NCBI GenBank assembly: GCA_018819515.1
Contig: JAHJPX010000002.1
Span: forward strand, 1 to 64,000
Origin: Gammaproteobacteria bacterium
GTDB lineage: Bacteria > Pseudomonadota > Gammaproteobacteria > Burkholderiales > Rhodocyclaceae
Reading direction: 5' to 3'
Length of the DNA stretch: 64,000 nucleotides
A program made the position numbers and the translations under genes. Within the stretch, counting starts at the first letter, position 1, and each line of letters begins with the position of its first letter. Shown here in pieces: positions 32,736 to 42,215 of the stretch. The notes below the pieces were generated by a model. That model did not search any database. It was given only the letters and a program-made list of their open reading frames with translations, and was not told the DNA's origin.

Positions 32736-32981
32736 ATGGACGAGCAGCGGCGCGTGCGCCGGGAAAGGCTGCGCTGGCACTGTCGGCGCGCGCTGCTCGA
32801 GCTGGATATCGTCTTTCAGCGCTTTTGGGCGCGTGACGAGGAGTTGAACGAAATCGATGAGGCAGCCCTTGAGAAGCTGCTGGCAATAGAGGATCACGAT
32901 CTGTGGTCCTTGGTGAGCGGACGCGAGGAGATAGATGATCCGCAACTGAAGAGCGTGGTCGAGCGCCTGCGTCGCAGTTGA
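32736..32981 (+). CDS. sdhE: SdhE, FAD assembly factor, with altered RGxxE motif
   Basis: An 81-residue antitoxin-like helical protein of the SdhE/YgfY family, needed to attach FAD to SdhA. The family motif RGxxE reads R-A-L-L-E here (CRRALLELDIVF, about 15-26), so the usual glycine is alanine. The rest fits: FWARDEELNEIDEAALEKLLAIEDHDLWSLVSGREE. It sits three bases after sdhB, where sdhE is usually found in betaproteobacteria, and 44 bases before gltA. Confidence 0.92.
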   Translation: MDEQRRVRRERLRWHCRRALLELDIVFQRFWARDEELNEIDEAALEKLLAIEDHDLWSLVSGREEIDDPQLKSVVERLRRS

Positions 32982-33025
32982 CGCCGGTAGGGATCGCGGG
33001 GCAACAACCTGACAGAGGCAACAAC

Positions 33026-34318
<1,293 letters not shown>

Positions 34319-34382
34319 GGGCTGGCAGGGCGGGCGACCACCCCTGATATTGCGTCTCTGCCCACATAAGAGAGGTGACGGC

Positions 34383-37241
34383 ATGATGAGACAAGAGCTG
34401 GCGAACTCCTACCTGTTCGGCGCCAATGCGCCGTTCATCGAGGAACTCTACGAGCGCTACCTGGAAAATCCCGGCGCTGTCGAGCCGGCCTGGCGCGACT
34501 ACTTCGACAAGCTGGGTGCGCTGCCGGGACCGGGACATACAACGGCCCCCGACGTAGCGCATGCACCGGTGATCGCTTCCTTCGCGCAACGTGCCAAGGA
34601 AGGCACCTTGCAGGCGCCAATGCGGGCACTGAACCAGCATAACGAAAAGCAGGTTCTGGTGCTGCAACTGATCAACGCCTATCGATTTCTCGGCAATCGC
34701 TGGGCGCAGCTGGATCCGCTCAAGCGCTACGAACGACCGCAGATCGTCGAACTGGAGCCCTCCTACTACGGTTTTACGGAAGCAGATCTCGGTCAGCATT
34801 TCCATTGTGGTTCGTTCGCGGCCTGTCCGGTCGAGCCGAACCTGCGCGAGATTCTGGAGGCTTTGCGGCAGACCTACTGTGGGTCGATTGGCTCGGAGTA
34901 CATGTACCTTTCGGATGTTGGCCAGAAGCGCTGGATTCAGGCCAGGCTGGAGCCGATCCGCGCGACACCGTCCTATGCGCCCGAGGAAAAGCGGCGCCTG
35001 CTCGAGCGCTTGACGGCAGCCGAAACGCTGGAGCGCTATCTGCACACCCGCTACGTCGGCCAGAAGCGCTTTTCGCTGGAGGGCGGCGAATCGCTGATCG
35101 TCGCCATGGACCAGTTGGTTCGCTTCGGCGGAGCATTGGGCGTCAAGGAGATGGTGATCGGCATGGCCCATCGCGGCCGGCTCAACGTACTGGTCAATAC
35201 GCTGGGCAAACAGCCGAAAATGCTGTTCGAGGAATTCGAGGGCAAGAAGGAGCAGCTTCTTTCGGCGGGCGATGTCAAGTATCACATGGGCTACTCGTCC
35301 GATGTGGCGGTGCCCGGCGGCGCCATGCATCTGACATTGGCGTTCAATCCCTCGCATCTGGAAATCGTCAATCCCGTCGTATGCGGTTCGGTCTACGCGC
35401 GCCAGGTCCGCCGTGGCCCGACAGGCAAGAAGGAGGTCGTGCCGGTGCTCATCCACGGCGATGCCGCCGTCGCCGGCCAAGGCGTCAATCAGGAAATGCT
35501 CAACTTCTCACAGACGCGCGGTTATGGCACGGGGGGGACCGTGCATCTCGTCGTCAACAACCAGATCGGCTTTACAACATCCGATTTGCGCGACTACCGT
35601 TCCTCGCTCTACTGCACGGACATCTTCAAGATGCTCGAAGCGCCGATCTTCCACGTCAATGGCGACGATCCGGAGGCGGTTGCCTATGTGACGCAACTGG
35701 CGATGGAGTTCCGCCACGAGTTCGGCAAGGATGTCGTGGTCGACATCGTCTGTTTCCGCAAGCTCGGCCACAACGAGCAGGACGAGCCGATGGTCACGCA
35801 GCCGCTGATGTACAAGAAGGTGAGCGCGCATCAGGGGACGCGTAAACTCTACGCGGACAAGCTGGTGGCGCAGGGTGTCATAGGGGACGACGACGGCGAG
35901 CGGATGATCAAGGACTATCGCACGGCGCTGGACGAGGGACATCACTTGGTCGATCCGGTGATCTCGGATTTTCACAGTACGTCCGCCATCGACTGGGCGC
36001 CACACGTCAACGTGCCGTATACCGAGAAATGCGACACGCGGGTGTCAAAGGCGGAAGTGCAGCGCCTGGCCCGGCGCCTCACCGAGATCCCCGACCATTT
36101 CACGCTTCATCCGCGGGTGCAGAAGATCATCAACGACCGCCGGCTGATGGGAGAGGGCAAGCTGCCGATCGACTGGGGCATGGGAGAGAACCTGGCTTAC
36201 GCGACGCTGCTCGCCGCCGGCTACAACGTGCGCGTTTCCGGCGAGGATGTCGGTCGCGGCACCTTTTTCCATCGTCATGCGGCGCTTCACGATCAACATC
36301 GCGAGAAGTGGGACGAAGGCACCTGGTGGCCGCTCCAGCACCTCCAGGACACGCAGGGCTGGTTCCATTGCTTCGATTCAGTCCTGTCGGAGGAGGCCGT
36401 GCTGGCCTTCGAGTATGGCTTCGCTACCGCCAGTCCGAACGAACTCGTGGTCTGGGAAGCGCAGTTCGGCGATTTTGCCAATGGCGCGCAAGTGGTGATC
36501 GACCAATTCCTGAGTTCGGGCGAGGCCAAGTGGGGACGTGGTTGCGGCCTGGTATTGCTGCTGCCGCACGGCTACGAGGGGCAGGGGCCGGAGCATTCCT
36601 CGGCCCGGGTCGAGCGCTACATGCAATTATCAGCCGAGTTCAACTGGGAAGTCTGCATGCCGTCGAGCGCCGGGCAGATGTTCCACCTACTGCGGCGGCA
36701 GATGCTGCGCAAGCAGAGAAAGCCGCTGATCGTAATGACGCCCAAGTCGCTATTGCGCCACAAGGACGCGACGACGACGCTCGACGATCTGGTCAAGGAC
36801 ACTTTCCATACGGTGATTGGCGATATCGACGACCTCGACCCCAAAAAGGTGACGCGTGTCGTCGTTTGTGCCGGGAAGGTCTACTTCGACATCCTCGCGG
36901 CTCGCCGTGAGCGCAAGCTGGACAACGTCGCGTTGATGCGGATCGAACAGCTCTATCCGATGGACGATCGGCGGTTGGCGGAGGAGTTGAAGAAGTACCC
37001 CAACTTCAAGGAGCTTGTCTGGGCTCAGGAGGAACCGATGAACCAGGGCGCTTGGTATGCCAAGGCGCACACGCTGGACAAGGTCCTGCGCAAGGGACAG
37101 ACCCTGAGCGTGGCATCACGTCCTGCCTCGGCGTCGCCGGCTGTCGGCTACGCGGCAAAGCACGTCATTCAACAGAGAGAAGTCGTCGACGCCGCCTTGG
37201 GTAGTGTCGCTGACGACAATAACAGGAAAGTCACATCATGA
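34383..37241 (+). CDS. sucA: 2-oxoglutarate dehydrogenase E1 component
   Basis: A 952-residue thiamine-diphosphate enzyme that decarboxylates 2-oxoglutarate and passes the succinyl group to SucB. The N-terminal E2-binding stretch is LFGANAPFIEELYERYLENPGAVEPAWRDYF. The active-site His motif is GMAHRGRLNVL (about 260). The cofactor site includes GDAAVAGQGV, and ARSSEHSS-like contacts are seen as GPEHSSARVERYMQL. The start is ATG 34383 after GAGAGG; a second ATG follows directly. The stop overlaps the sucB ATG (ATGA), giving coupled translation. Confidence 0.97.
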   Translation: MMRQELANSYLFGANAPFIEELYERYLENPGAVEPAWRDYFDKLGALPGPGHTTAPDVAHAPVIASFAQRAKEGTLQAPMRALNQHNEKQVLVLQLINAYRFLGNRWAQLDPLKRYERPQIVELEPSYYGFTEADLGQHFHCGSFAACPVEPNLREILEALRQTYCGSIGSEYMYLSDVGQKRWIQARLEPIRATPSYAPEEKRRLLERLTAAETLERYLHTRYVGQKRFSLEGGESLIVAMDQLVRFGGALGVKEMVIGMAHRGRLNVLVNTLGKQPKMLFEEFEGKKEQLLSAGDVKYHMGYSSDVAVPGGAMHLTLAFNPSHLEIVNPVVCGSVYARQVRRGPTGKKEVVPVLIHGDAAVAGQGVNQEMLNFSQTRGYGTGGTVHLVVNNQIGFTTSDLRDYRSSLYCTDIFKMLEAPIFHVNGDDPEAVAYVTQLAMEFRHEFGKDVVVDIVCFRKLGHNEQDEPMVTQPLMYKKVSAHQGTRKLYADKLVAQGVIGDDDGERMIKDYRTALDEGHHLVDPVISDFHSTSAIDWAPHVNVPYTEKCDTRVSKAEVQRLARRLTEIPDHFTLHPRVQKIINDRRLMGEGKLPIDWGMGENLAYATLLAAGYNVRVSGEDVGRGTFFHRHAALHDQHREKWDEGTWWPLQHLQDTQGWFHCFDSVLSEEAVLAFEYGFATASPNELVVWEAQFGDFANGAQVVIDQFLSSGEAKWGRGCGLVLLLPHGYEGQGPEHSSARVERYMQLSAEFNWEVCMPSSAGQMFHLLRRQMLRKQRKPLIVMTPKSLLRHKDATTTLDDLVKDTFHTVIGDIDDLDPKKVTRVVVCAGKVYFDILAARRERKLDNVALMRIEQLYPMDDRRLAEELKKYPNFKELVWAQEEPMNQGAWYAKAHTLDKVLRKGQTLSVASRPASASPAVGYAAKHVIQQREVVDAALGSVADDNNRKVTS

Positions 37242-38488
37242 TCATCGACGTCAAAGTACCCCAATTGTCGGAATCGGTGTCCGAGGCCACGCTGGTGTCC
37301 TGGCACAAGAAGGCGGGCGAGGCCGTTGCCCGTGACGAAAACCTGATCGACATCGAAACCGACAAGGTGGTGCTGGAAACACCGGCACCCGATGCCGGCG
37401 TGCTGGTGAAGATCCTCAAGCACGACGGAGAAGCGGTCATGTCCGGCGACCTGATCGCCCAGATCGATACCGAGGCAAAAGTCAGCGCTGACGGTACGCC
37501 GGCGACGAAGGCCGAGCCAGCACCCGCCACGAAACCGGAAGCGAAGGCCGAAGCTGCGCCGATGCCCGGCCCGGCGGCGCGCAAGCTGATGGAAGAGAAG
37601 GGGGTGACCGCTGCCGACGTCAAGGGCACCGGCCCCGGCGGGCGCATCCTCAAGGAAGATGTGACTGGTGCTGCCAAGCCGGCCCCCGCGCCCGCCCCGG
37701 GCGGCGTGCCGCCACGGCTGACTTCTCCGGTATCCAAGGCGGCGCTTCCGCAGCCGGCAATGATTACCTCGGACGAGATTGTCGACGAGCGCCCCGAGCA
37801 ACGGGTGCCGATGTCGCGCTTGCGCGCGCGTGTTGCCGAGCGCCTGATCGAGTCGCAATCCACAAACGCGATCCTGACCACCTTCAACGAGGTGAACATG
37901 GGGCCGGTGATCGAACTGCGCAACAAATACAAGGACAAGTTCGAGAAAGAGCATGGCGTCAAACTCGGCTTCATGAGCTTCTTCGTCAAGGCGGTCGTGC
38001 ATGCGCTGAAGAAGTTCCCGGTGCTCAATGCTTCGGTGGATGGCAGCGACATCGTCTATCACGGCTATTTCGACATCGGCATCGCCGTCGGCAGCCCGCG
38101 CGGCCTGGTGGTGCCCATTCTCCGCGACGCGGACCAAATGAGCCTGGCACAGATAGAGCGGAAGATCGCCGAATTCGGCCAGAAGGCCAAGGACGGCAAG
38201 TTGTCCCTGGCGGAACTGACCGGCGGCACTTTTTCGATCTCCAATGGCGGCGTGTTTGGCTCGATGCTGTCGACCCCGATAATCAATCCGCCGCAGTCTG
38301 CCATTCTCGGCATTCATGCTACCAAGGAGCGTCCGGTGGTCGAGAATGGCCAGATCGTGATCCGGCCGATCAACTACCTTGCCATGTCTTACGATCACCG
38401 CATCATCGACGGTCGCGAGGCGGTACTCGGTCTGGTGACAATGAAGGAAGTGCTGGAAGATCCGACTCGCCTGCTGCTCGATCTTTGA
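37238..38488 (+). CDS. sucB: 2-oxoglutarate dehydrogenase E2 (dihydrolipoyl succinyltransferase)
   Basis: A 416-residue succinyltransferase. Its lipoyl domain (1-77) has the modified lysine in ETDKVVLE. A peripheral-subunit-binding domain lies at about 108-145 (GPAARKLMEEKGVTAADVKGTGPGGRILKEDV). The catalytic domain (about 185-416) ends with SYDHRIIDGREAV. Both flexible linkers carry copies of the 28-bp repeat: a diverged one read AKVSADGTP (about 80-88), and a close one on the opposite strand read GVPPRLTSP (about 156-164). The linkers tolerate sequence change, which may explain why the insertions survive. Confidence 0.97.
   Translation: MIIDVKVPQLSESVSEATLVSWHKKAGEAVARDENLIDIETDKVVLETPAPDAGVLVKILKHDGEAVMSGDLIAQIDTEAKVSADGTPATKAEPAPATKPEAKAEAAPMPGPAARKLMEEKGVTAADVKGTGPGGRILKEDVTGAAKPAPAPAPGGVPPRLTSPVSKAALPQPAMITSDEIVDERPEQRVPMSRLRARVAERLIESQSTNAILTTFNEVNMGPVIELRNKYKDKFEKEHGVKLGFMSFFVKAVVHALKKFPVLNASVDGSDIVYHGYFDIGIAVGSPRGLVVPILRDADQMSLAQIERKIAEFGQKAKDGKLSLAELTGGTFSISNGGVFGSMLSTPIINPPQSAILGIHATKERPVVENGQIVIRPINYLAMSYDHRIIDGREAVLGLVTMKEVLEDPTRLLLDL
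37475..37503 (+). repeat. 28-bp dispersed repeat, diverged copy in the first sucB linker
   Basis: AAAAGTCAGCGCTGACGGTACGCC (two pieces: AAAAGTCAGCGCTGA and CGGTACGCC) has three mismatches to the core. It is read in the same frame as the acnB copy: KVSADGTP here against KVSRGETP there. Confidence 0.6.
37702..37729 (-). repeat. 28-bp dispersed repeat in the second sucB linker
   Basis: On the minus strand the core is intact with loop GC, except GAGAAG in place of GGAAAAG at the 5' flank. In the sucB sense it is translated as GVPPRLTSP, the same frame as the mutS copy. Confidence 0.85.
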
Positions 38489-38492
38489 TTCC

Positions 38493-38567
38493 ACCGCAAA
38501 GGACGCAAAGAGCGCACGGGAACCTTCCCTGCCGTTTTTTGCTAGCGTACTTTGCGAACTTAGCGGT
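38493..38567. repeat. Long imperfect inverted repeat between sucB and lpdA
   Basis: ACCGCAAAGGACGCAAAG (38493-38510) and CTTTGCGAACTTAGCGGT (38550-38567) pair over 18 positions with about four mismatches. The latter ends 17 bases before the lpdA start. A transcript through it could fold into a long hairpin, acting as an attenuator, an RNA-processing site or simply a repeat relic. Confidence 0.65.
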
Positions 38568-38584
38568 AAGAAATTGGGGGACTC

Positions 38585-40021
38585 ATGACAAAACAATTTG
38601 ACGTGCTCGTGATCGGCGGCGGCCCGGGTGGCTACGTGGCAGCGATCCGCGCGGCTCAGCTCGGGTTGACGGCCGCCTGTATCGAGAAGGAGACGTACGC
38701 GGATCCCAAGGGCGAGGTGCGTCTTGGCGGCACCTGCCTCAACGTCGGTTGCATTCCGTCGAAGGCGTTGCTGCAATCGTCGGAACTGTTTGACCAGGCT
38801 GGCCATTCCTTCGTGATGCACGGGATTGCGCTCGACAACCTCAAGGTCGACGTCGGCACCATGGTCCGTCGCAAGGACAACATCGTTACCCAGCTCACCA
38901 GCGGCATCAAGGGATTGTTCAAGAAGAACAAGGTGACGCTGCTTGGCGGGCACGGCCGTTTCGTCGGTCGCGAGGACGACGCCTGGCAGGTCGAGGTGAC
39001 CGGCAAGGACGGCGTCGAATTGGTGAACGCGAAAAACGTGATCGTCGCCACAGGCTCCAAGCCGCGTCATCTCGACAGCGTTCCGGTCGACAACAAGACC
39101 ATCTGCGACAACGTCGGCGCGCTGTCCTTCGATGGCGTGCCGAAGCGCCTCGGCGTGATCGGCGCCGGCGTCATCGGCCTTGAACTCGGTTCGGTCTGGA
39201 AGCGGCTCGGTTCGGAAGTCACCATTCTCGAAGTGCTGCCGGATTTCCTGGCCGCCGCCGATCCGGCGGTGGCAAAGGACGCGTGGAAGGTGTTCACGCA
39301 GAAGCAGGGATTGAACATCTATCTGGGCGTCAAGATCACCAAGGTGACGACGGGCAAGAAGGGCACCAGCGTTGAGTACGAAATCGGCGACGAGACGAAA
39401 ACTCTCGAGTGCGACAAGCTGATCGTTTCCGTCGGCCGGGTTCCCTGCACGGACGGTCTGGGTGTCGAGAACGTCGGCGTACAAATTGACGAACGCGGCC
39501 GAATCGCCGTCGACGAGCACTGCCAAACCAACCAGCCTGGCATCTGGGCAGTGGGCGATGTCGTGCGCGGTCCCATGCTAGCGCACAAGGGCATGGAAGA
39601 AGGCGTCATGGTAGCCGAGCGGATCGCCGGCCAGGCTGGGCATGTGAATTACGACGCCATTCCCTGGGTCATGTATACGCACCCCGAGATCGCCTGGGTG
39701 GGCAAGACCGAGACGCAGCTCAAAAACGAAGGCGTCGAATTCCGCGTCGGGCTGATTCCCTTTCTGGCCAACGGCCGGGCGCTCGGTCAGGGCGATACGA
39801 CCGGTTTCGTCAAACTGCTGGCGGATGCCCAAACCGATCGCATCCTGGGTGTGCACGTGATTGGCAACAACGCGTCGGAACTGATCGCCGAAGCCGTGGT
39901 GGCGATGGAGTTCGGGGCGTCGGCGGAAGATCTGGCGCGCTGTTGCCACGCGCATCCGACCTTGTCGGAGGCAATGCACGAGGCGGCGCTGGCCATCGAT
40001 AAACGAGCCCTCCATTTTTAG
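38585..40021 (+). CDS. lpdA: Dihydrolipoyl dehydrogenase (E3)
   Basis: A 478-residue flavoprotein disulfide reductase that re-oxidises the lipoyl group of the 2-oxoglutarate dehydrogenase complex. It has FAD motif VIGGGPGGYVAAIRAAQLG, the redox-active pair in GGTCLNVGCIPSK (about 49-61), NAD motif GVIGAGVIGLELGSVWKRLG, and the catalytic His-Glu in HAHPTLSEAMHEAAL near the end. It is preceded by a GGGGGA-type ribosome site and the inverted repeat at 38493-38567, and zapE starts four bases after it. Confidence 0.97.
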   Translation: MTKQFDVLVIGGGPGGYVAAIRAAQLGLTAACIEKETYADPKGEVRLGGTCLNVGCIPSKALLQSSELFDQAGHSFVMHGIALDNLKVDVGTMVRRKDNIVTQLTSGIKGLFKKNKVTLLGGHGRFVGREDDAWQVEVTGKDGVELVNAKNVIVATGSKPRHLDSVPVDNKTICDNVGALSFDGVPKRLGVIGAGVIGLELGSVWKRLGSEVTILEVLPDFLAAADPAVAKDAWKVFTQKQGLNIYLGVKITKVTTGKKGTSVEYEIGDETKTLECDKLIVSVGRVPCTDGLGVENVGVQIDERGRIAVDEHCQTNQPGIWAVGDVVRGPMLAHKGMEEGVMVAERIAGQAGHVNYDAIPWVMYTHPEIAWVGKTETQLKNEGVEFRVGLIPFLANGRALGQGDTTGFVKLLADAQTDRILGVHVIGNNASELIAEAVVAMEFGASAEDLARCCHAHPTLSEAMHEAALAIDKRALHF

Positions 40022-40025
40022 ATCC

Positions 40026-41159
40026 TTGCCACACCGTTTGCTCAAAGTCCCGAAGGACGGGATGATTCTCGGCTTCAATGCTGCGCTGGCCGAGCGAGGT
40101 ATTGTTGCCGACCCGGCGCAACTGATGGCGGCCATGCGGCTACAGCAGTTCTACGATGAACTGCTGGCCTTCAAGGCGGCGCGACGGACGAAGCTGCGCA
40201 AGCTGCTGGTACGGCCGGAGCTGCCGCGCGGCGTCTGGTTTTGGGGCGGCGTCGGTCGCGGCAAGAGTTTCCTGATGGACTGCTTCTTTGCCGCGGTCCC
40301 CTATCAGCGCAAGCGGCGCGTGCACTTCCACGCTTTCATGCGTGAGATTCATCAACGCTTGCAGGCGCTCAGGATGGAGTCCGATCCCCTGGCCAAGGTA
40401 GCCGCACAAGTCGCCAAGGAAACGCGGCTGATGTGTTTCGACGAATTCCACGTCTCGGACATCGCCGACGCCATGATCCTTGGGCGCCTGATGGAGGCGT
40501 TGTTCGACGCCGGCGTGCTGTTTTGCATCACTTCAAACTATCCGCCGGACGGGTTGTATCCGAACGGCCTGCAGCGCGACCGTCTACTGCCGACCATCGC
40601 GCTGCTCAACCAGCGACTGGATGTCGTCAAGATCGATGCCGGTATCGATTATCGTCTTCGCGCCCTGCAAATGGACGACATCTACCACGTCCCCGACGAC
40701 GAACGCGCTGAGCTGGCGATGGACGCAACCTTCGGTCGTGTCGCCGGTGGCGAAGGACATGATCGGCCGATATGGGTACTGGGTCGTGAACTAAGCGTCC
40801 TGCATCGTGCGCCTGGCATCGTCTGGTTCGATTTCGCCACGCTGTGCGCTGGCCCGCGCTCGCAGAACGATTATCTCGATATTGCGCATCGCTTCCATAC
40901 CCTGTTCCTTTCTGGCGTTCCGCGCATGGGGCCGGAACATGCTGCGGAAGCGCGCCGCTTCACCTGGTTGGTCGATGTGCTCTATGACCACAAAGTCAAG
41001 TTAGTGCTTACGGCGGCGTGCCCGGCGGATGAACTTTACGTATCCGGCCACCAGTCCGGCGAATTCCAGCGCACGGTTTCCCGGTTGATGGAGATGCGTA
41101 CGGAGAAGTATTTGGCCAGCGGCCATCGGCGTTTCGAAACACACGCACAGGCTGCCTAA
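40026..41159 (+). CDS. zapE: Cell division ATPase ZapE (AFG1 family)
   Basis: A 377-residue AAA-like ATPase that in E. coli binds FtsZ and acts late in division. Walker A is WGGVGRGKSFLMD (about 75-87), Walker B is LMCFDEFHVSDIADAM (about 135-150), and VDAGIDYRLR and CAGPRSQNDY-type stretches match the family. The start is uncertain: TTG at 40026 keeps the N-terminal homologous segment, while ATG at 40062 (MILGFNAAL) is preceded by AAGGACGGG. It follows lpdA at the end of the TCA operon. Confidence 0.9.
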   Translation: MPHRLLKVPKDGMILGFNAALAERGIVADPAQLMAAMRLQQFYDELLAFKAARRTKLRKLLVRPELPRGVWFWGGVGRGKSFLMDCFFAAVPYQRKRRVHFHAFMREIHQRLQALRMESDPLAKVAAQVAKETRLMCFDEFHVSDIADAMILGRLMEALFDAGVLFCITSNYPPDGLYPNGLQRDRLLPTIALLNQRLDVVKIDAGIDYRLRALQMDDIYHVPDDERAELAMDATFGRVAGGEGHDRPIWVLGRELSVLHRAPGIVWFDFATLCAGPRSQNDYLDIAHRFHTLFLSGVPRMGPEHAAEARRFTWLVDVLYDHKVKLVLTAACPADELYVSGHQSGEFQRTVSRLMEMRTEKYLASGHRRFETHAQAA

Positions 41160-41186
41160 CTGTCTGCGCGCTGAAATATTTCGCGG

Positions 41187-41217
41187 TTGCAAGACGGAGG
41201 GGCGACTCGGTTAGAAT
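41187..41217 (+). promoter_or_regulatory. Possible promoter of the peroxiredoxin gene
   Basis: TTGCAA (41187-41192) and TAGAAT (41212-41217) are separated by 19 bases, just upstream of the AGAGGAG ribosome site. The spacing is slightly long, but this is the best match in the gap after zapE. Confidence 0.4.
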
Positions 41218-41247
41218 CGAAGCGTCACCCCAAAGAGGAGTTCGCCC

Positions 41248-41751
41248 ATGTTGCAGCCCGGCCAGCCGGCGCCGATGTTCTCGTTGCCCGATGCCGATAT
41301 GGACACGTTCGACCTGGCGTCGTTGCGCGGCAAGCAGCACGTGGTGATCTTTTTCTATCCAAAGGATGGCACGCCGTATTGCACACGCGAAGCCATCGAG
41401 TTCTCCGACCATGAGGCGGAGTTCAATCGCCGCAATTGCGTCATCGTCGGTGTCTCGCGGGACGACTGCCTGGCACATGCGGAATTCCGCGATAAAAACG
41501 GACTTTCGGTGCGCCTGCTCTCGGACGTCGACGGCAAAGTTGGGCACCAGTACGGTGTCTATCACTACCGGGAAATAGATGGCCACAAGAAACTGGCAGT
41601 GCTGCGCTCGACGTTCATCGTCGACAAGCAAGGTATCATTCGCCATGCCCTATACGAAGTGCCCACCAAGGGACATGCGGCAGAAGTCTTTCAACTCGTC
41701 AAACAACTCGATGGACATCGTCAGCCATGCAAGTCGAAAAAAACACCGTAG
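41248..41751 (+). CDS. Peroxiredoxin (Bcp/PrxQ family, single-cysteine form)
   Basis: A 167-residue thiol peroxidase that reduces peroxides. The active site is FFYPKDGTPYCTREAIEF with peroxidatic Cys45; the family norm is T-P-G-C-T. Position 50, where many Bcp proteins have the resolving Cys, is Ile, so it would need an external thiol. The remaining cysteines (67, 74 and 162) are not in the usual resolving position. GAGGAG precedes the ATG. The last 25 bases overlap slyD in another frame, so the two are co-transcribed. Confidence 0.9.
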   Translation: MLQPGQPAPMFSLPDADMDTFDLASLRGKQHVVIFFYPKDGTPYCTREAIEFSDHEAEFNRRNCVIVGVSRDDCLAHAEFRDKNGLSVRLLSDVDGKVGHQYGVYHYREIDGHKKLAVLRSTFIVDKQGIIRHALYEVPTKGHAAEVFQLVKQLDGHRQPCKSKKTP

Positions 41752-42209
41752 TCACCCTGACCTACCAGGTTACCGATAGCGACGGCAATCTCGTCGACGG
41801 GGGCGAACAGCCGATCATTTATCTGCATGGCGGCTACGATGCCATCTTTCCGCTGATCGAGGAAGCGCTGCAGGGCAAGGATGTCGGCGAGAAGCTGGAG
41901 CTCAAACTGCAGCCGGCCGATGCCTTCGGTGATTACGATGCCGAGCTGGTGATGATCGAGGCGCGTTCGCTGTTCCCGGACAACATCGAGGTCGGCATGC
42001 AATTCGAACGCGCGACAGAGGACGGCGACGACGGCGAGCTTTATATGATCACCGACATTGCCGACGACAAGGTTGTGGTCGACGGCAATCATCCGCTGGC
42101 AGGAATGGCGCTGGTGTTTTCCTGCACCGTCGCCGACGTGCGAGTGGCGACCAGCGACGAAATCGGCCACGGTCATGTGCACGGCCCGGCCAGCCATCAC
42201 ACACACTGA
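41727..42209 (+). CDS. slyD: FKBP-type peptidyl-prolyl isomerase SlyD
   Basis: A 160-residue cytosolic foldase. It starts MQVEKNTVVTLTYQVTDSDG, then the FKBP strand-and-IF (chaperone flap) layout typical of SlyD: YLHGGYDAIFPLIEEALQGKDVGEK, PADAFGDYD, and NHPLAGMALVFSC. The tail is short but His-rich (HGHVHGPASHHTH), consistent with the nickel-binding tail of SlyD, though without the cysteines seen in E. coli. It overlaps the peroxiredoxin gene by 25 bases and is convergent with mutS. Confidence 0.93.
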   Translation: MQVEKNTVVTLTYQVTDSDGNLVDGGEQPIIYLHGGYDAIFPLIEEALQGKDVGEKLELKLQPADAFGDYDAELVMIEARSLFPDNIEVGMQFERATEDGDDGELYMITDIADDKVVVDGNHPLAGMALVFSCTVADVRVATSDEIGHGHVHGPASHHTH

Positions 42210-42215
42210 AGTTTC

